DNA of 35,020 nucleotides from Peptococcaceae bacterium BRH_c23 (GCA_000961805.1 LADV01000308.1:1-35020); one strand, 5' to 3'; positions 25,178 through 33,064 are shown, counted from the first letter of the stretch. Numbers and translations: made by a program. Notes: generated by a model not told the origin, from the sequence alone.

Positions 25178-26134
25178 TTAATTAACTACACTCCTAAGAA
25201 GAGGTATTACCTTGTTTATAGGCCTTTCTCTATGCGTTATCACTTCACTTTGAATAATAGTACCACTATGTATGGACATCGGAGGTCCCTCTGATGATGA
25301 CCACCTATAACCACTTTTAGTATTACTGTTCGGAATTAAGTCAATCCGAACCATCAGCGGAGCACCTTGCCCTTCCAGCAGAGATACCAGATTTTCATTT
25401 CCCAGAGTCTGCATCATGCTATGGGCCGTAGCAGGATAGTCCGAGACGGAAACAACTCTTCCTAACATAAAACCATACTCTTCTTTATTCACGATAGTAG
25501 GGGATATCTGAGCTTCCATACCGGGCAAGACGATTCCTCCCTGCTCAGCGGGAACATAGATTACAGCTTCCATCTTAACCGTTCCACCAGATTGATCCAG
25601 GGTAACAAGGGCTTCCCCTGGCTGGATAACGCTCCCTGTATTAATATTTAATTCCAAAATACGCCCATCAATTTGTGAAACAATTAGAGACTTGTAATCT
25701 AATTCTTCTCGAAGCTGAATCACACGGGTTGCAATTTCTTTATACTCAGGTAAATCCACTCGTTGGTTATTTTCCATCTCGTAGAGAGTTCTTTGGAGGC
25801 TATTAATTTCCGTAACAAGTTGAGGCAGCTCAATCCGTGCTATGACATCACCCTTTTTAACCGTATCCCCAAGTTTATACCTAACATCAATCACCTGCCC
25901 GGAGGTATGATGCTGTAAAGAATACACCCCTCCATTATTAAGCAGAATTCCATGACCTGTTATTTTTGTAGGAATACTACCTAAAAAACTCCAAGCAATT
26001 GCACTCATAAGGATACCGCTAATCGCTATCAGGGCAAACCAAGCCTTCGGGGAGGTTACCTTTATTAGTTCATCGAGTTGCTCTGGAGACGAAAGCCTCT
26101 CCAGGGATACTTCACGATATATACTCTGGCTCAT
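25178..26134 (-). CDS. NHLP-type HlyD-family secretion adaptor
   Basis: 318 residues starting MSQSIYREVSLERLSSPEQL, the hallmark N-terminus of NHLM/NHLP HlyD proteins. One membrane helix (about 33-53), a biotinyl-lipoyl-like half (YKLGDTVKKGDVIARIELP), a short coiled coil (about 125-165) and a second lipoyl half (GSVIQPGEALVTLDQ). In Gram-positive hosts it cannot reach an outer membrane; it is thought to guide the peptide through the cell wall side of the ABC exporter. Thirty-five bases after the substrate-binding lipoprotein gene. Confidence 0.93.
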   Translation of the reverse strand: MSQSIYREVSLERLSSPEQLDELIKVTSPKAWFALIAISGILMSAIAWSFLGSIPTKITGHGILLNNGGVYSLQHHTSGQVIDVRYKLGDTVKKGDVIARIELPQLVTEINSLQRTLYEMENNQRVDLPEYKEIATRVIQLREELDYKSLIVSQIDGRILELNINTGSVIQPGEALVTLDQSGGTVKMEAVIYVPAEQGGIVLPGMEAQISPTIVNKEEYGFMLGRVVSVSDYPATAHSMMQTLGNENLVSLLEGQGAPLMVRIDLIPNSNTKSGYRWSSSEGPPMSIHSGTIIQSEVITHRERPINKVIPLLRSVVN

Positions 26135-26169
26135 GATTCACACCTCCATTTTGCAGACACATAATAAAT

Positions 26170-27294
26170 CTACTTCTCAATGTATTCAAATTCTCCATTC
26201 AGCAGTTTTTTTAGTACCACTAGATCCCCAATGTCATCTCCCTTTTCGTCAAATTCATGGATACCGGTTACCCCTGACCATTTACCTAAATTCTTTAATT
26301 CTTTGGCAACACTAGAACGGTTAAGCAAATCAGATTTTTCTATGGCATTAGCCAGCATATTAACCGCATCATAGCCCAACGCAGCATCAGAACTGGGCTC
26401 TTTCTGGTGCTCTGCCAAAAAGTCAGTCCCAAATCTCTTCACTTCTGGACGATCTATATAAGGATTAAACACAGAGCCTATGATTGTCCCTTCTGCGGCT
26501 TTACCCCCTATTTCTGAGAGTATAGGAGAATCCAACGCATCTCCTGCAATAAAGGGCAGGTTAATACCTGTTTGGCCAGCATCAGAAATAAACTGGCCTC
26601 CTTCAGGCAAAGTTTTGGCTATGAAAATCCCATCTACTCCATAAGCTTGCCATCTGTTATGTAAGCGCCTTAAATCTTCAAGGTTAGTATAGTAATCAAA
26701 TCTATCAACAATTGTTATGCCCAGTGAATTAGCATGGTCCTCGAAGGAATTTGCTAACCCATTACCATAAGAATCATCCGAATAATAAATCACCATCCGC
26801 CGGTATCCTTGTTCTGCAAGATAAAGCGTTAGCTGTCGTGCTATTTCATCATCACTGGGTATATTGCGAAAAATATATTTATAGTCATTCTTAGTGAGTT
26901 CCGGTGCTGTAGATGCAGGTGACAACATGACAAGCCCTGCATTATTATAAATCGCCGAGGCCGGTATAGATATAAACGAATTATCGTGACCGATCACCGC
27001 TTGGATCTCGTTATTTTCAGCAAAAGACTCGGCAATAGCCATCCCCTTTACAAGCTCGGATCCATCATCCTCTTTTAGTAGCCTAAGTTCTCTTCCTTTA
27101 ATTCCGCCACTACTGTTAATCTCCTTAACGGCAAGATCAATTCCTTCATTGAATAAGTTTTTATTAGTTTCAAACGGCCAGGCTACTCCTATGACTATCT
27201 CATTGGGTTCTTCTAATTTCGTACACCCTGTTAACAAAAGGAAGCTAACGGTACAAATAATAATGATTTCGCACATTGTAGTTTTTTTCAACAT
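26170..27294 (-). CDS. Amino-acid-type substrate-binding lipoprotein within the exporter operon
   Basis: 374 residues from the ATG at 27294, giving a short lipoprotein signal with lipobox LLTGC; an in-frame start 21 codons upstream would put charged residues before the signal and is less likely. The mature protein is a periplasmic-binding-protein type I fold of the branched-chain amino acid (LivJ) type: IVIGVAWPFETNKNLFNEGIDLAVKEIN, AVIGHDNSFISIPASAIYNNAG, YYSDDSYGNGLANSFEDHA. No permease or ATPase of the Liv type is nearby. Its place between maturation enzymes and exporter suggests binding of the peptide product or an amino-acid signal, or immunity; none is shown by the sequence. Confidence 0.85.
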   Translation of the reverse strand: MLKKTTMCEIIIICTVSFLLLTGCTKLEEPNEIVIGVAWPFETNKNLFNEGIDLAVKEINSSGGIKGRELRLLKEDDGSELVKGMAIAESFAENNEIQAVIGHDNSFISIPASAIYNNAGLVMLSPASTAPELTKNDYKYIFRNIPSDDEIARQLTLYLAEQGYRRMVIYYSDDSYGNGLANSFEDHANSLGITIVDRFDYYTNLEDLRRLHNRWQAYGVDGIFIAKTLPEGGQFISDAGQTGINLPFIAGDALDSPILSEIGGKAAEGTIIGSVFNPYIDRPEVKRFGTDFLAEHQKEPSSDAALGYDAVNMLANAIEKSDLLNRSSVAKELKNLGKWSGVTGIHEFDEKGDDIGDLVVLKKLLNGEFEYIEK

Positions 27295-27326
27295 AGCCCC
27301 ACTACCTTTTCTCTCATCATTAAGAA

Positions 27327-27372
27327 TAAGCCGTATTAACTTTGATTCTGGCTTCAAAGTTAATGCGGCTTA
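27327..27372 (-). promoter_or_regulatory. Long hairpin before the substrate-binding lipoprotein gene
   Basis: Nineteen-base arms (27327-27345 and 27354-27372) pair with one mismatch around an 8-base loop. The stop codon of the response-regulator fragment is within the arm. On the minus strand the following TTATTCTTAAT is a poor U-run, so it looks like an attenuator or mRNA-processing/stability hairpin separating maturation genes from export genes. Confidence 0.65.
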
Positions 27373-27492
27373 ATAATCTTCCCAGCCGTTATGGGCTACA
27401 CCGGCAACTTCTATCCCGTTGGTGTCAAGAAGGCATTGAAGTCCTTCTACAAATAAAAGATGGTCAACTATTTGCATCAACTCTATCATCAT
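27370..27492 (-). pseudogene. Response-regulator receiver fragment, 40 codons
   Basis: Minus-strand ATG at 27492 reads MMIELMQIVDHLLFVEGLQC... and stops in GVAHNGWEDY. The segment IVDHLLFVEGLQCLLDTNG matches the start of NarL/LuxR-type receiver domains (usual I-V-D-D-H-x-L-F), with one of the two acidic residues missing. Receiver domains are about 120 residues and the regulator about 210, so only a stub is left. Its ATG overlaps (ATGA) the stop of a further open stretch (27587-27489, reading SILKEKRPESFWELIKEREGK at its end), which has no start codon and looks like the tail of another lost gene. A two-component system has probably been deleted here. Confidence 0.6.
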
Positions 27493-27588
27493 TTGCCTTC
27501 TCGCTCCTTAATCAGTTCCCAGAATGATTCGGGTCTCTTTTCCTTAAGAATTGAATATCGATATGGCCTCCTAGCTCTGACGCTTCAT

Positions 27589-28701
27589 TTAAGGTTTATT
27601 CCAGGCTAACTCAATCAGGCTTAGACTGGCCAGGTATATAAGTAAGTCAGCATTCCCCTCAGGCGCCGCCCCCTTAACACCCTTAACATAGAAGCTGCGG
27701 CAAATCTTGTCCATGTTTTCCGAAGCCCTGTGGACAATTGTTTGGAGTATTTTGAAGGCACCCGCGGACAGCGGTGGGCTACCGAGGTAATTTTCCAGCC
27801 TTCCGCCCTGCCTGTAGAAGGGGTAATTTTCCAGCCCCACGAATCTTAGAAACCAATCCGATTGGTAAGTTCCAGCAGCCGCCACAATCCCCATGCAGTC
27901 GGCAATAAGCTCATCATAGGCGTGATTTCGGGCAGATCCGAAAACCCTCAGAGTAAAATAGTGGGCAGCCTCGTGTCCCCGGCGGATTAACAAGGACAGG
28001 CTCCGCCACTCCTCGAGGGACAACCCCATTTCTTCCGCTGTTACTCCGCTGTACTCGCCCTTGCTCAGTATTATAAAGGTATCCTGGTACAGCTCCCTGC
28101 GCGGGACAATATTTCTAAACTCTTCCTGCCAGTGGTCTCCTGAACACTTGCCAGGATTGTCCTTCTCCCACTTTTCGCGGTAGGCCCTGATCCTGTCCCA
28201 ATTGTTTAACCCCTTGACCATGCACGCCCCCATGGACGGGGGTATTCTTTCCGGCTCATTGCGCCGGGAAAGGGCCTGAACCAGGGAAACAAAGTCAGGC
28301 CTGTGCCCAGCAACCAGCACTGGGATCCGGCCAGCCGGAGTCGGGTGCAGATACAACTCCAGGTCCTCTGGGCGCTCCAATTCCAGGCCCTGGGCCTCAG
28401 TCATTCCTGACACTTGCAGCCCCCTCAGAGTAGCCAATCGATAGTTATCTTCCCCGCTTATCCCTTCCTGAACAGGAAAGGAGAGCTGCACTAGCTTTTC
28501 ACACAGGGTGTTGAAAACCCCCTTCTCCAAGGCCTCCATAACGTATCCCTCCCATACCTTCACAAAGGGCTCGTCGGGTAGGGGTAATGATAGATCACTC
28601 TCCAAATCATTACGGCGGAAAAATTTTATATTATAGTTGATTAACTCTGTAATTTCTTTTTCAGAAGCCCCTAGTGAGGAAAGAAACTCTTGGCAACACA
28701 C
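27589..28701 (-). CDS. Unrecognised protein with HExxH motif, putative zinc metallopeptidase of the RiPP cluster
   Basis: 370 residues, soluble, no signal peptide or membrane helix. The central motif GHEAAHYFTLRVF (H243, E244, H247) is followed by YDELIADCMGI, where E264 could be the third zinc ligand of a gluzincin-like site. Upstream lies a conserved-looking block, IPPSMGACMVKGLNNWDRIRAY (about 150-172). GTG start at 28701 with GAGGAG nine bases upstream; an ATG is absent nearby. It sits between the radical SAM enzymes and the exporter on the same strand, 100 bases from the former. Possible roles are trimming of the leader or core, or cofactor-independent metal chemistry on the peptide. Base composition is G+C-rich like the two radical SAM genes. 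I do not recognise a named family. Confidence 0.7.
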   Translation of the reverse strand: MCCQEFLSSLGASEKEITELINYNIKFFRRNDLESDLSLPLPDEPFVKVWEGYVMEALEKGVFNTLCEKLVQLSFPVQEGISGEDNYRLATLRGLQVSGMTEAQGLELERPEDLELYLHPTPAGRIPVLVAGHRPDFVSLVQALSRRNEPERIPPSMGACMVKGLNNWDRIRAYREKWEKDNPGKCSGDHWQEEFRNIVPRRELYQDTFIILSKGEYSGVTAEEMGLSLEEWRSLSLLIRRGHEAAHYFTLRVFGSARNHAYDELIADCMGIVAAAGTYQSDWFLRFVGLENYPFYRQGGRLENYLGSPPLSAGAFKILQTIVHRASENMDKICRSFYVKGVKGAAPEGNADLLIYLASLSLIELAWNKP

Positions 28702-28801
28702 TTACTCCAACTCCTCGGTTCGATTTCCGGGCCTCACGGCCATGTAGACTACTAGCAGGCAAGTCACGAGATACGAATCATTTTCAGTTTATTGCTCTTG
28801 C

Positions 28802-30913
28802 TCAGCAACCCGCAGGCAGGTAGCGGTTGTCAAGCAATCCTTTGCTCGCCATATCCTTTATATAAGATTTCATAAATTCAATTGGCTGTCCGAGCATTAA
28901 CTTACGTTCACCACCGATATAACCGATTGGATTTTGGTCCAATGGAAGGTATTTGTGATAAGGCTCCTCAACCGCTAAAGCCAACAAGCGCCGATCAATG
29001 CGGACTAACAGCTTGCTATCCATAAGAGTCTGGATCGCAGCATCGACATCCAAACTACTGAACCCTTTGCTCCGGAGCATCTCGCCAACCTGTATCTCGT
29101 CCTCTGCTCGGTCGCAGGCTAGATACAACTCTCGCTGTGCACCTTCAAGGCGGAAAGAAGGGGCAACTGCAATCGGACGGGTATCACGTACAATAACTTT
29201 CTTGTCGCCTACCTTCATGCTTAGTACAGGCCGATTCTGACTGATGAATGCTACGGACCACTGAAAAACAGCCGCTTGAAGGTTCCGTAACCCGGGTCTG
29301 TCAAATAAAACAGCCACTCTCGGGTCATTTTGGGTCGAGGCGTAAAACTCATCTTCAAATGTGTAGGAAAGGTCGTTAATTGGACCTGGACTTAATGGAT
29401 AAATAAGGGCATTTAAAGGTAAAGCTGTTAAACTCAAGGAATAATCATCCGCTCGGTCAAAGTAGTGACTATTTCGCTGGTACTGGATATAGGACACCCC
29501 CATTGGCGGATATAAATGTGTCAGAAACGGCACTAATTCAGCCATCTCCTGGTACCAGCGATCCTGCTCGTCAGGAAAGGCGTAAAGAATCGACCAGAAA
29601 GAATGGATGCCAAACTGGCGGCACCATTTCAACGTCTGGATGTTTTGCCAGGAGGTCACCCCTTTCCTCATCGTTTTTAGTGGCTCACTGTGAAGGCTTT
29701 CTATGCCCGGCTGGCACCATACTATACCAGCTTCACGCAGCATTTTGAAATGTTTTTTGGACAAATTTGAACGTATTTCAAAGAACAGCTTGTAGGGAGC
29801 ACCTCGGCGGATTAGCTCGGGAATCAGATCCTCAAAACACCTCATGTCCAGGATGTTATCAAGAAACTCGAAATGCTCAACTTCGTAACGATGGCTGAGC
29901 TCTTCCAACTCGGCCAGAACACCCGCAGCCGGGCGCGACCGGTAGGGCACTTGCGGAGCATTTAGTCCACAAAATTTACACTTCCCGTGCCAGCAACCCC
30001 GAGAAGCCTGGATTGGCAGGCAGGGGCGGACAATTTTGCCCAGCGTAGGAAGGGATCTGATAGTGTCAAAGTAGTCCTGATAAACGGGGGTTGTCTGACG
30101 ATCAACGAAACTAGCCACGGCCCGCGGGAGACCCTCATCCCCGTTTTGCTTAACGTCTGGGTATCCAAACTGCCGGTGCAGGGGAGCCAATACACCCTCA
30201 GGCAAAGCTTCGAGAGGAACTTGGCAGCCGAATTCAAATATACGTTTAGCTAGCGTCAATATGAGATCATCGCCCTCTCCGGAAACCACAAAATCGACCC
30301 ACGGAAAATTCTGGTGAGTTGCGCGTCCCATAATTGTTTCACAGTCAGCCCCTCCCATCAGGGTGATAACATCGGGATCAAGTTCACGTATCTTCCGAAG
30401 CAAGGCTAAGGAAGGCACTCTCTGGGATAAGCTGGAGGTGCAGCCAACGATACGAGGAGAAAGTTCGAGAATTTGTTCGGCCAGGCGGGAGGTGAATTTT
30501 TCTGCCTTTTGACGCATGAAACGCAGCTCATCACGAAGCTCTCCCAGGCTCTGCTGTCGTACCCCGCCGAGTATGGCATGGACTTTACTGACAAAGTGAT
30601 TTTCATCCGGCTGAAATTCTGGAAAAGCAGTGGCAGCAAATGACCATTCGGCTAGAGGCATACGAGGATCCGCAGGGTGATTTCGTGCATATAATTCAAC
30701 CCCGAGCTCTTCGCAGAAGAGGAGGTTGGCGTAAATGCTCCTGGCCTCAATTCCTCCTTCGATCAGAACGGCCTGCAGCAAACCGAGGGCCAGTGAAGGT
30801 TTTTCTGGGTCACAGTAGGGCATACATACCAGGCAAACGTCCGTAGGCACCAAGGACAACCCAAAGTCTTCTCCGGCTGGAATGTCAGCGGAATTGTTGA
30901 ACCCATCGGACAT
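28802..30913 (-). CDS. B12-binding radical SAM RiPP maturase (putative C-methyltransferase, rSAM_ocin/TIGR03975 type)
   Basis: 703 residues. The N-terminal cobalamin-binding-like part starts DVCLVCMPYCDPEKPSLALGLLQAVL (about 26-50), as in RiPP maturation radical SAM protein 1, and continues to MGGADCETIMG. The radical SAM core has C307, C311 and C314 (SRGCWHGKCKFCGLN) for the 4Fe-4S cluster. The C-terminal ~150 residues are a peptide-binding/partner region. Relatives add methyl groups to unactivated carbons of Nif11/NHLP-type precursors, or do related chemistry. The ATG overlaps the epimerase stop as TAATG with GGAGGTG just upstream, so the two maturases are translationally coupled. Confidence 0.88.
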   Translation of the reverse strand: MSDGFNNSADIPAGEDFGLSLVPTDVCLVCMPYCDPEKPSLALGLLQAVLIEGGIEARSIYANLLFCEELGVELYARNHPADPRMPLAEWSFAATAFPEFQPDENHFVSKVHAILGGVRQQSLGELRDELRFMRQKAEKFTSRLAEQILELSPRIVGCTSSLSQRVPSLALLRKIRELDPDVITLMGGADCETIMGRATHQNFPWVDFVVSGEGDDLILTLAKRIFEFGCQVPLEALPEGVLAPLHRQFGYPDVKQNGDEGLPRAVASFVDRQTTPVYQDYFDTIRSLPTLGKIVRPCLPIQASRGCWHGKCKFCGLNAPQVPYRSRPAAGVLAELEELSHRYEVEHFEFLDNILDMRCFEDLIPELIRRGAPYKLFFEIRSNLSKKHFKMLREAGIVWCQPGIESLHSEPLKTMRKGVTSWQNIQTLKWCRQFGIHSFWSILYAFPDEQDRWYQEMAELVPFLTHLYPPMGVSYIQYQRNSHYFDRADDYSLSLTALPLNALIYPLSPGPINDLSYTFEDEFYASTQNDPRVAVLFDRPGLRNLQAAVFQWSVAFISQNRPVLSMKVGDKKVIVRDTRPIAVAPSFRLEGAQRELYLACDRAEDEIQVGEMLRSKGFSSLDVDAAIQTLMDSKLLVRIDRRLLALAVEEPYHKYLPLDQNPIGYIGGERKLMLGQPIEFMKSYIKDMASKGLLDNRYLPAGC

Positions 30914-32355
30914 TACATTTCACCTCCGCGTAACCCTTCGTTACCCAAACCATCTTCCAGCAGGCCCTGGTCAAATAGCCTCTGAATAGATGACATTATC
31001 GCCAGAACATCCTCATGCTGAATCATAAGTTCCTCCACTATAGACCATGCGGTCAAATTCCCCTGAGTAATTAACCGGCCGAGTTGGGCCAGGTGGGGAG
31101 ACCCAGTCATCTTGTGCAACTGGCATTTACTACGAAGATGGAACCCCTCCTCCGGTAGGGGAATGAACTCCAGGTCGCGGCGAAAGGCTAAGATGTCGTC
31201 CGATGCAACCTGCTCAGGCATGCATTTCTTAATGGTTTCATCGATAAAATCGTTCAGCCCCGCTGCGTTGGAAAAGTTGCCTTCGGCGTGAACTCTATAG
31301 CCTAATGGCCAGCGATTTGAAGGAGGACAGGGACTGACCAACTGCACCGAACGCTCCACCATATTTACCAGGTAGCCTGTAAGACAGGCGATGGTATGGT
31401 CCTGAGCGAGCTCCGGTGGAGGATTATTGGAAGCGTCCTTGCGGTTACGACCCGATCGGGCCATTAGCCGCACTAAAGAGTCCGAGTTCTGCAAGATTAA
31501 CGTTGTCAAAGCTAAGTCCTCTGCGGAAAAAGTCTCATGCACACGGCGCAAGGTATTAGTCGAAAGAATGGAAAAACGATCCGCAGCCGTGATATGTTCC
31601 CGTCGAAATCGCAACAATTCTCGTGTCCAGGCAAGATTGCGCAGAGGGGCTGCAGTGGTGGTCTGAGGGTAAATGCCTGTCACTTCACCAAATTCTACCA
31701 CGAACTTAAGATAATCAGGATTATCACTGGGCTCAGTGGCCCAATAACATACCCCACTACCTACCGTGGTGCCGAGACGTTCTACCGCAATTTTCAGTAT
31801 ATCTTGCCAGAGCCCGACATTTTCCTTGGTATACATAAAAACTTCTTGTAGCTGTTCAGCTGCAAAACCGCAGAAAGGACATCCCATGGAGCAGCCCTTA
31901 CTCAATTCGAATACTATTGTCACATGGACAATTGCCTTGTTTGTCTCTTTGCCCAATTGACTTTGACAACGATTAACCTGACGTTGGTGCCAGGCATTAA
32001 AACGATTGCTAGGCGTTTTTTCTCCCCGTTGCCGCCATGCATCCCGAAATCGGCCAGTAGCATCCGTATATTGCCGCCACAACAACGCTTGTGGCTTGTC
32101 TTCCAATTCCGCAGCAGGGATTTCCTTCAACAAAGGGATCTCTGAAACAAGTGCCATCAACTGCACCGGATCCACACCCAGTATCCCCCTTGATTGCAGC
32201 AGAGAGCCACACCCGGCGGCATTCGCCTGAACGGCCGCATAAAATTCAGCATCTCCAATAGCGCACTCCATGAATCGCTTAATATGTGGAATCAGCCTTT
32301 TTTCCTCAATGCTAATTCGGTTGTTAAAATCTTCACAGAAATATAGCTCATCCAT
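30913..32355 (-). CDS. Radical SAM peptide epimerase, PoyD/OspD-like
   Basis: 480 residues. The radical SAM cluster is C155, C159, C162 in FELSKGCSMGCPFCGFAAEQ. Sequences after it, VCYWATEPSDNPDYLKFV, GIYPQTTTAAPLRN and DRFSILSTNTLRRVHETF, are hallmarks of the PoyD-type 'RiPP maturation amino acid epimerase' family, which turns L- into D-residues by alpha-hydrogen abstraction and re-donation from a cysteine. Several cysteines in the C-terminal part (for instance KCQL near 405) could be the hydrogen donor. ATG at 32355 with AAAGGAG twelve bases upstream. It is the first enzyme gene after the precursor, separated by a hairpin, and much richer in G+C than the precursor region. Confidence 0.9.
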   Translation of the reverse strand: MDELYFCEDFNNRISIEEKRLIPHIKRFMECAIGDAEFYAAVQANAAGCGSLLQSRGILGVDPVQLMALVSEIPLLKEIPAAELEDKPQALLWRQYTDATGRFRDAWRQRGEKTPSNRFNAWHQRQVNRCQSQLGKETNKAIVHVTIVFELSKGCSMGCPFCGFAAEQLQEVFMYTKENVGLWQDILKIAVERLGTTVGSGVCYWATEPSDNPDYLKFVVEFGEVTGIYPQTTTAAPLRNLAWTRELLRFRREHITAADRFSILSTNTLRRVHETFSAEDLALTTLILQNSDSLVRLMARSGRNRKDASNNPPPELAQDHTIACLTGYLVNMVERSVQLVSPCPPSNRWPLGYRVHAEGNFSNAAGLNDFIDETIKKCMPEQVASDDILAFRRDLEFIPLPEEGFHLRSKCQLHKMTGSPHLAQLGRLITQGNLTAWSIVEELMIQHEDVLAIMSSIQRLFDQGLLEDGLGNEGLRGGEM

Positions 32356-32409
32356 AGTTGCTAATATCTCCTTTATATATACTACATTCAGGTTGTGACT
32401 GACGTGTGT

Positions 32410-32456
32410 TATGACAATGGCCCAGGGCGCTAATAAAACCCCGGACCATTGTCATA
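32410..32456 (-). promoter_or_regulatory. Hairpin between precursor gene and maturase genes
   Basis: TATGACAATGG (32410-32420) pairs perfectly with CCATTGTCATA (32446-32456), with further pairing of CCAGGG and CCCCGG inside. No U-run follows on the minus strand. Such hairpins after a precursor gene often stabilise its mRNA or let only part of transcription pass to the enzyme genes. Confidence 0.7.
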
Positions 32457-32530
32457 AATAATACGATTATGGCTATTACAATTAAGATATATTACAGTAA
32501 TCGGCGTCTTCTCGCCACACTAGGTATTTA

Positions 32531-32755
32531 TTAACAAACCAAGACACCCTGAAGTACATTAGTGCCGCCAGCCACATTACCTAGCTGTTCATCAGACAAT
32601 TCACCCTTTTTGGCGTCCACATCTGCAACCGTAAAACTATAACCCTTGGAGTTAGCATATGCTACAATTTTAGGCAGGTCATTACCTATGGTTTTTACTT
32701 CTGCTTGCATTTCCTTGTTCTCAAGAAGGTCTTTGTTGAATTTTTCAATACTCAT
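32531..32755 (-). CDS. Nif11-type (NHLP) RiPP precursor peptide with ten-residue core
   Basis: 74 residues. The leader (1-64) has the Nif11/TIGR03798 pattern: EKFNKDLLENKEMQAEV, then IVAYANSKGYSFT and ELSDEQLGNVAGG. Cleavage after Gly63-Gly64 by the C39 exporter would release TNVLQGVLVC (65-74). That core is unusually short, branched-chain rich and ends in its only Cys. ATG at 32755 with GAAGGAG eight bases upstream. It is the only such precursor seen, about 175 bases before the epimerase gene. V, L and N are residues that related epimerases and C-methyltransferases act on, but the modified positions are unknown. Conserved leader, cleavage site and matching maturases make the call strong. Confidence 0.93.
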   Translation of the reverse strand: MSIEKFNKDLLENKEMQAEVKTIGNDLPKIVAYANSKGYSFTVADVDAKKGELSDEQLGNVAGGTNVLQGVLVC

Positions 32756-32882
32756 TTTTATTTCTCCTTCACTTTTTAGATTTTTTGGAAATCAGTTACA
32801 CCCACCAGACTTCACATCGTGAGATCTCAGTATACTTTCTTGGCGCAAATCACCCTTTCATGTTTTTTTCCATGATTATTCT

Positions 32883-32915
32883 CTCAATATTGAGTTGTCA
32901 TGTTTGACGACTCAA
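32883..32915. repeat. Overlapping palindromes upstream of the precursor gene
   Basis: CTCAATATTGAG (32883-32894) is a perfect palindrome. TTGAGTTGTCA (32890-32900) and TGACGACTCAA (32905-32915) form an 11-base inverted repeat with one mismatch around TGTT. The second one covers the -10 of the ECF-type promoter, so it may be an operator or an early-transcript hairpin. A related TTGAGTTAT lies at 33017-33025, opposite ATAACTC at 33001. Confidence 0.6.
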
Positions 32916-32932
32916 CAACATGGATAGTTTCA
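32906..32932 (-). promoter_or_regulatory. ECF-type promoter for the precursor gene
   Basis: Minus strand TGAAAC (32932-32927), 17 bases, CGTC (32909-32906) followed by AAA. This matches the usual -35 and -10 of Bacillus-type ECF sigma factors (for example sigma-W/M classes) and lies downstream of an ECF sigma gene in the same locus. It points at the precursor gene. Recognition by the local sigma factor is inferred. Confidence 0.5.
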
Positions 32933-33064
32933 CCGCTGTCTAGTGTTTGTAAGGCTTTAACTCTTCTGTAATTAATTCAATTTTTTTTGTAATAAACTAA
33001 ATAACTCTCTAATTATTGAGTTATACAAATAACAATAAATAGTATCACGCATTTTTTTAACTTT

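Larger units (their letters stand above)
32756..33064. other. AT-rich leader region of the precursor gene
   Basis: No gene is seen in these 309 bases. They hold the ECF-type promoter at 32906-32932, palindromes at 32883-32894, 32890-32915 and 33001-33024, and a lone TATACT (minus strand, near 32833) without a good -35. The leader from the ECF promoter to the ATG would be about 140 bases. Confidence 0.6.

Noticed and set aside
29962..30253. Opposite-strand and alternative-frame reading frames over the radical SAM genes
   Set aside because: They are side effects of G+C-rich coding sequence; none has a ribosome site or recognisable domain.
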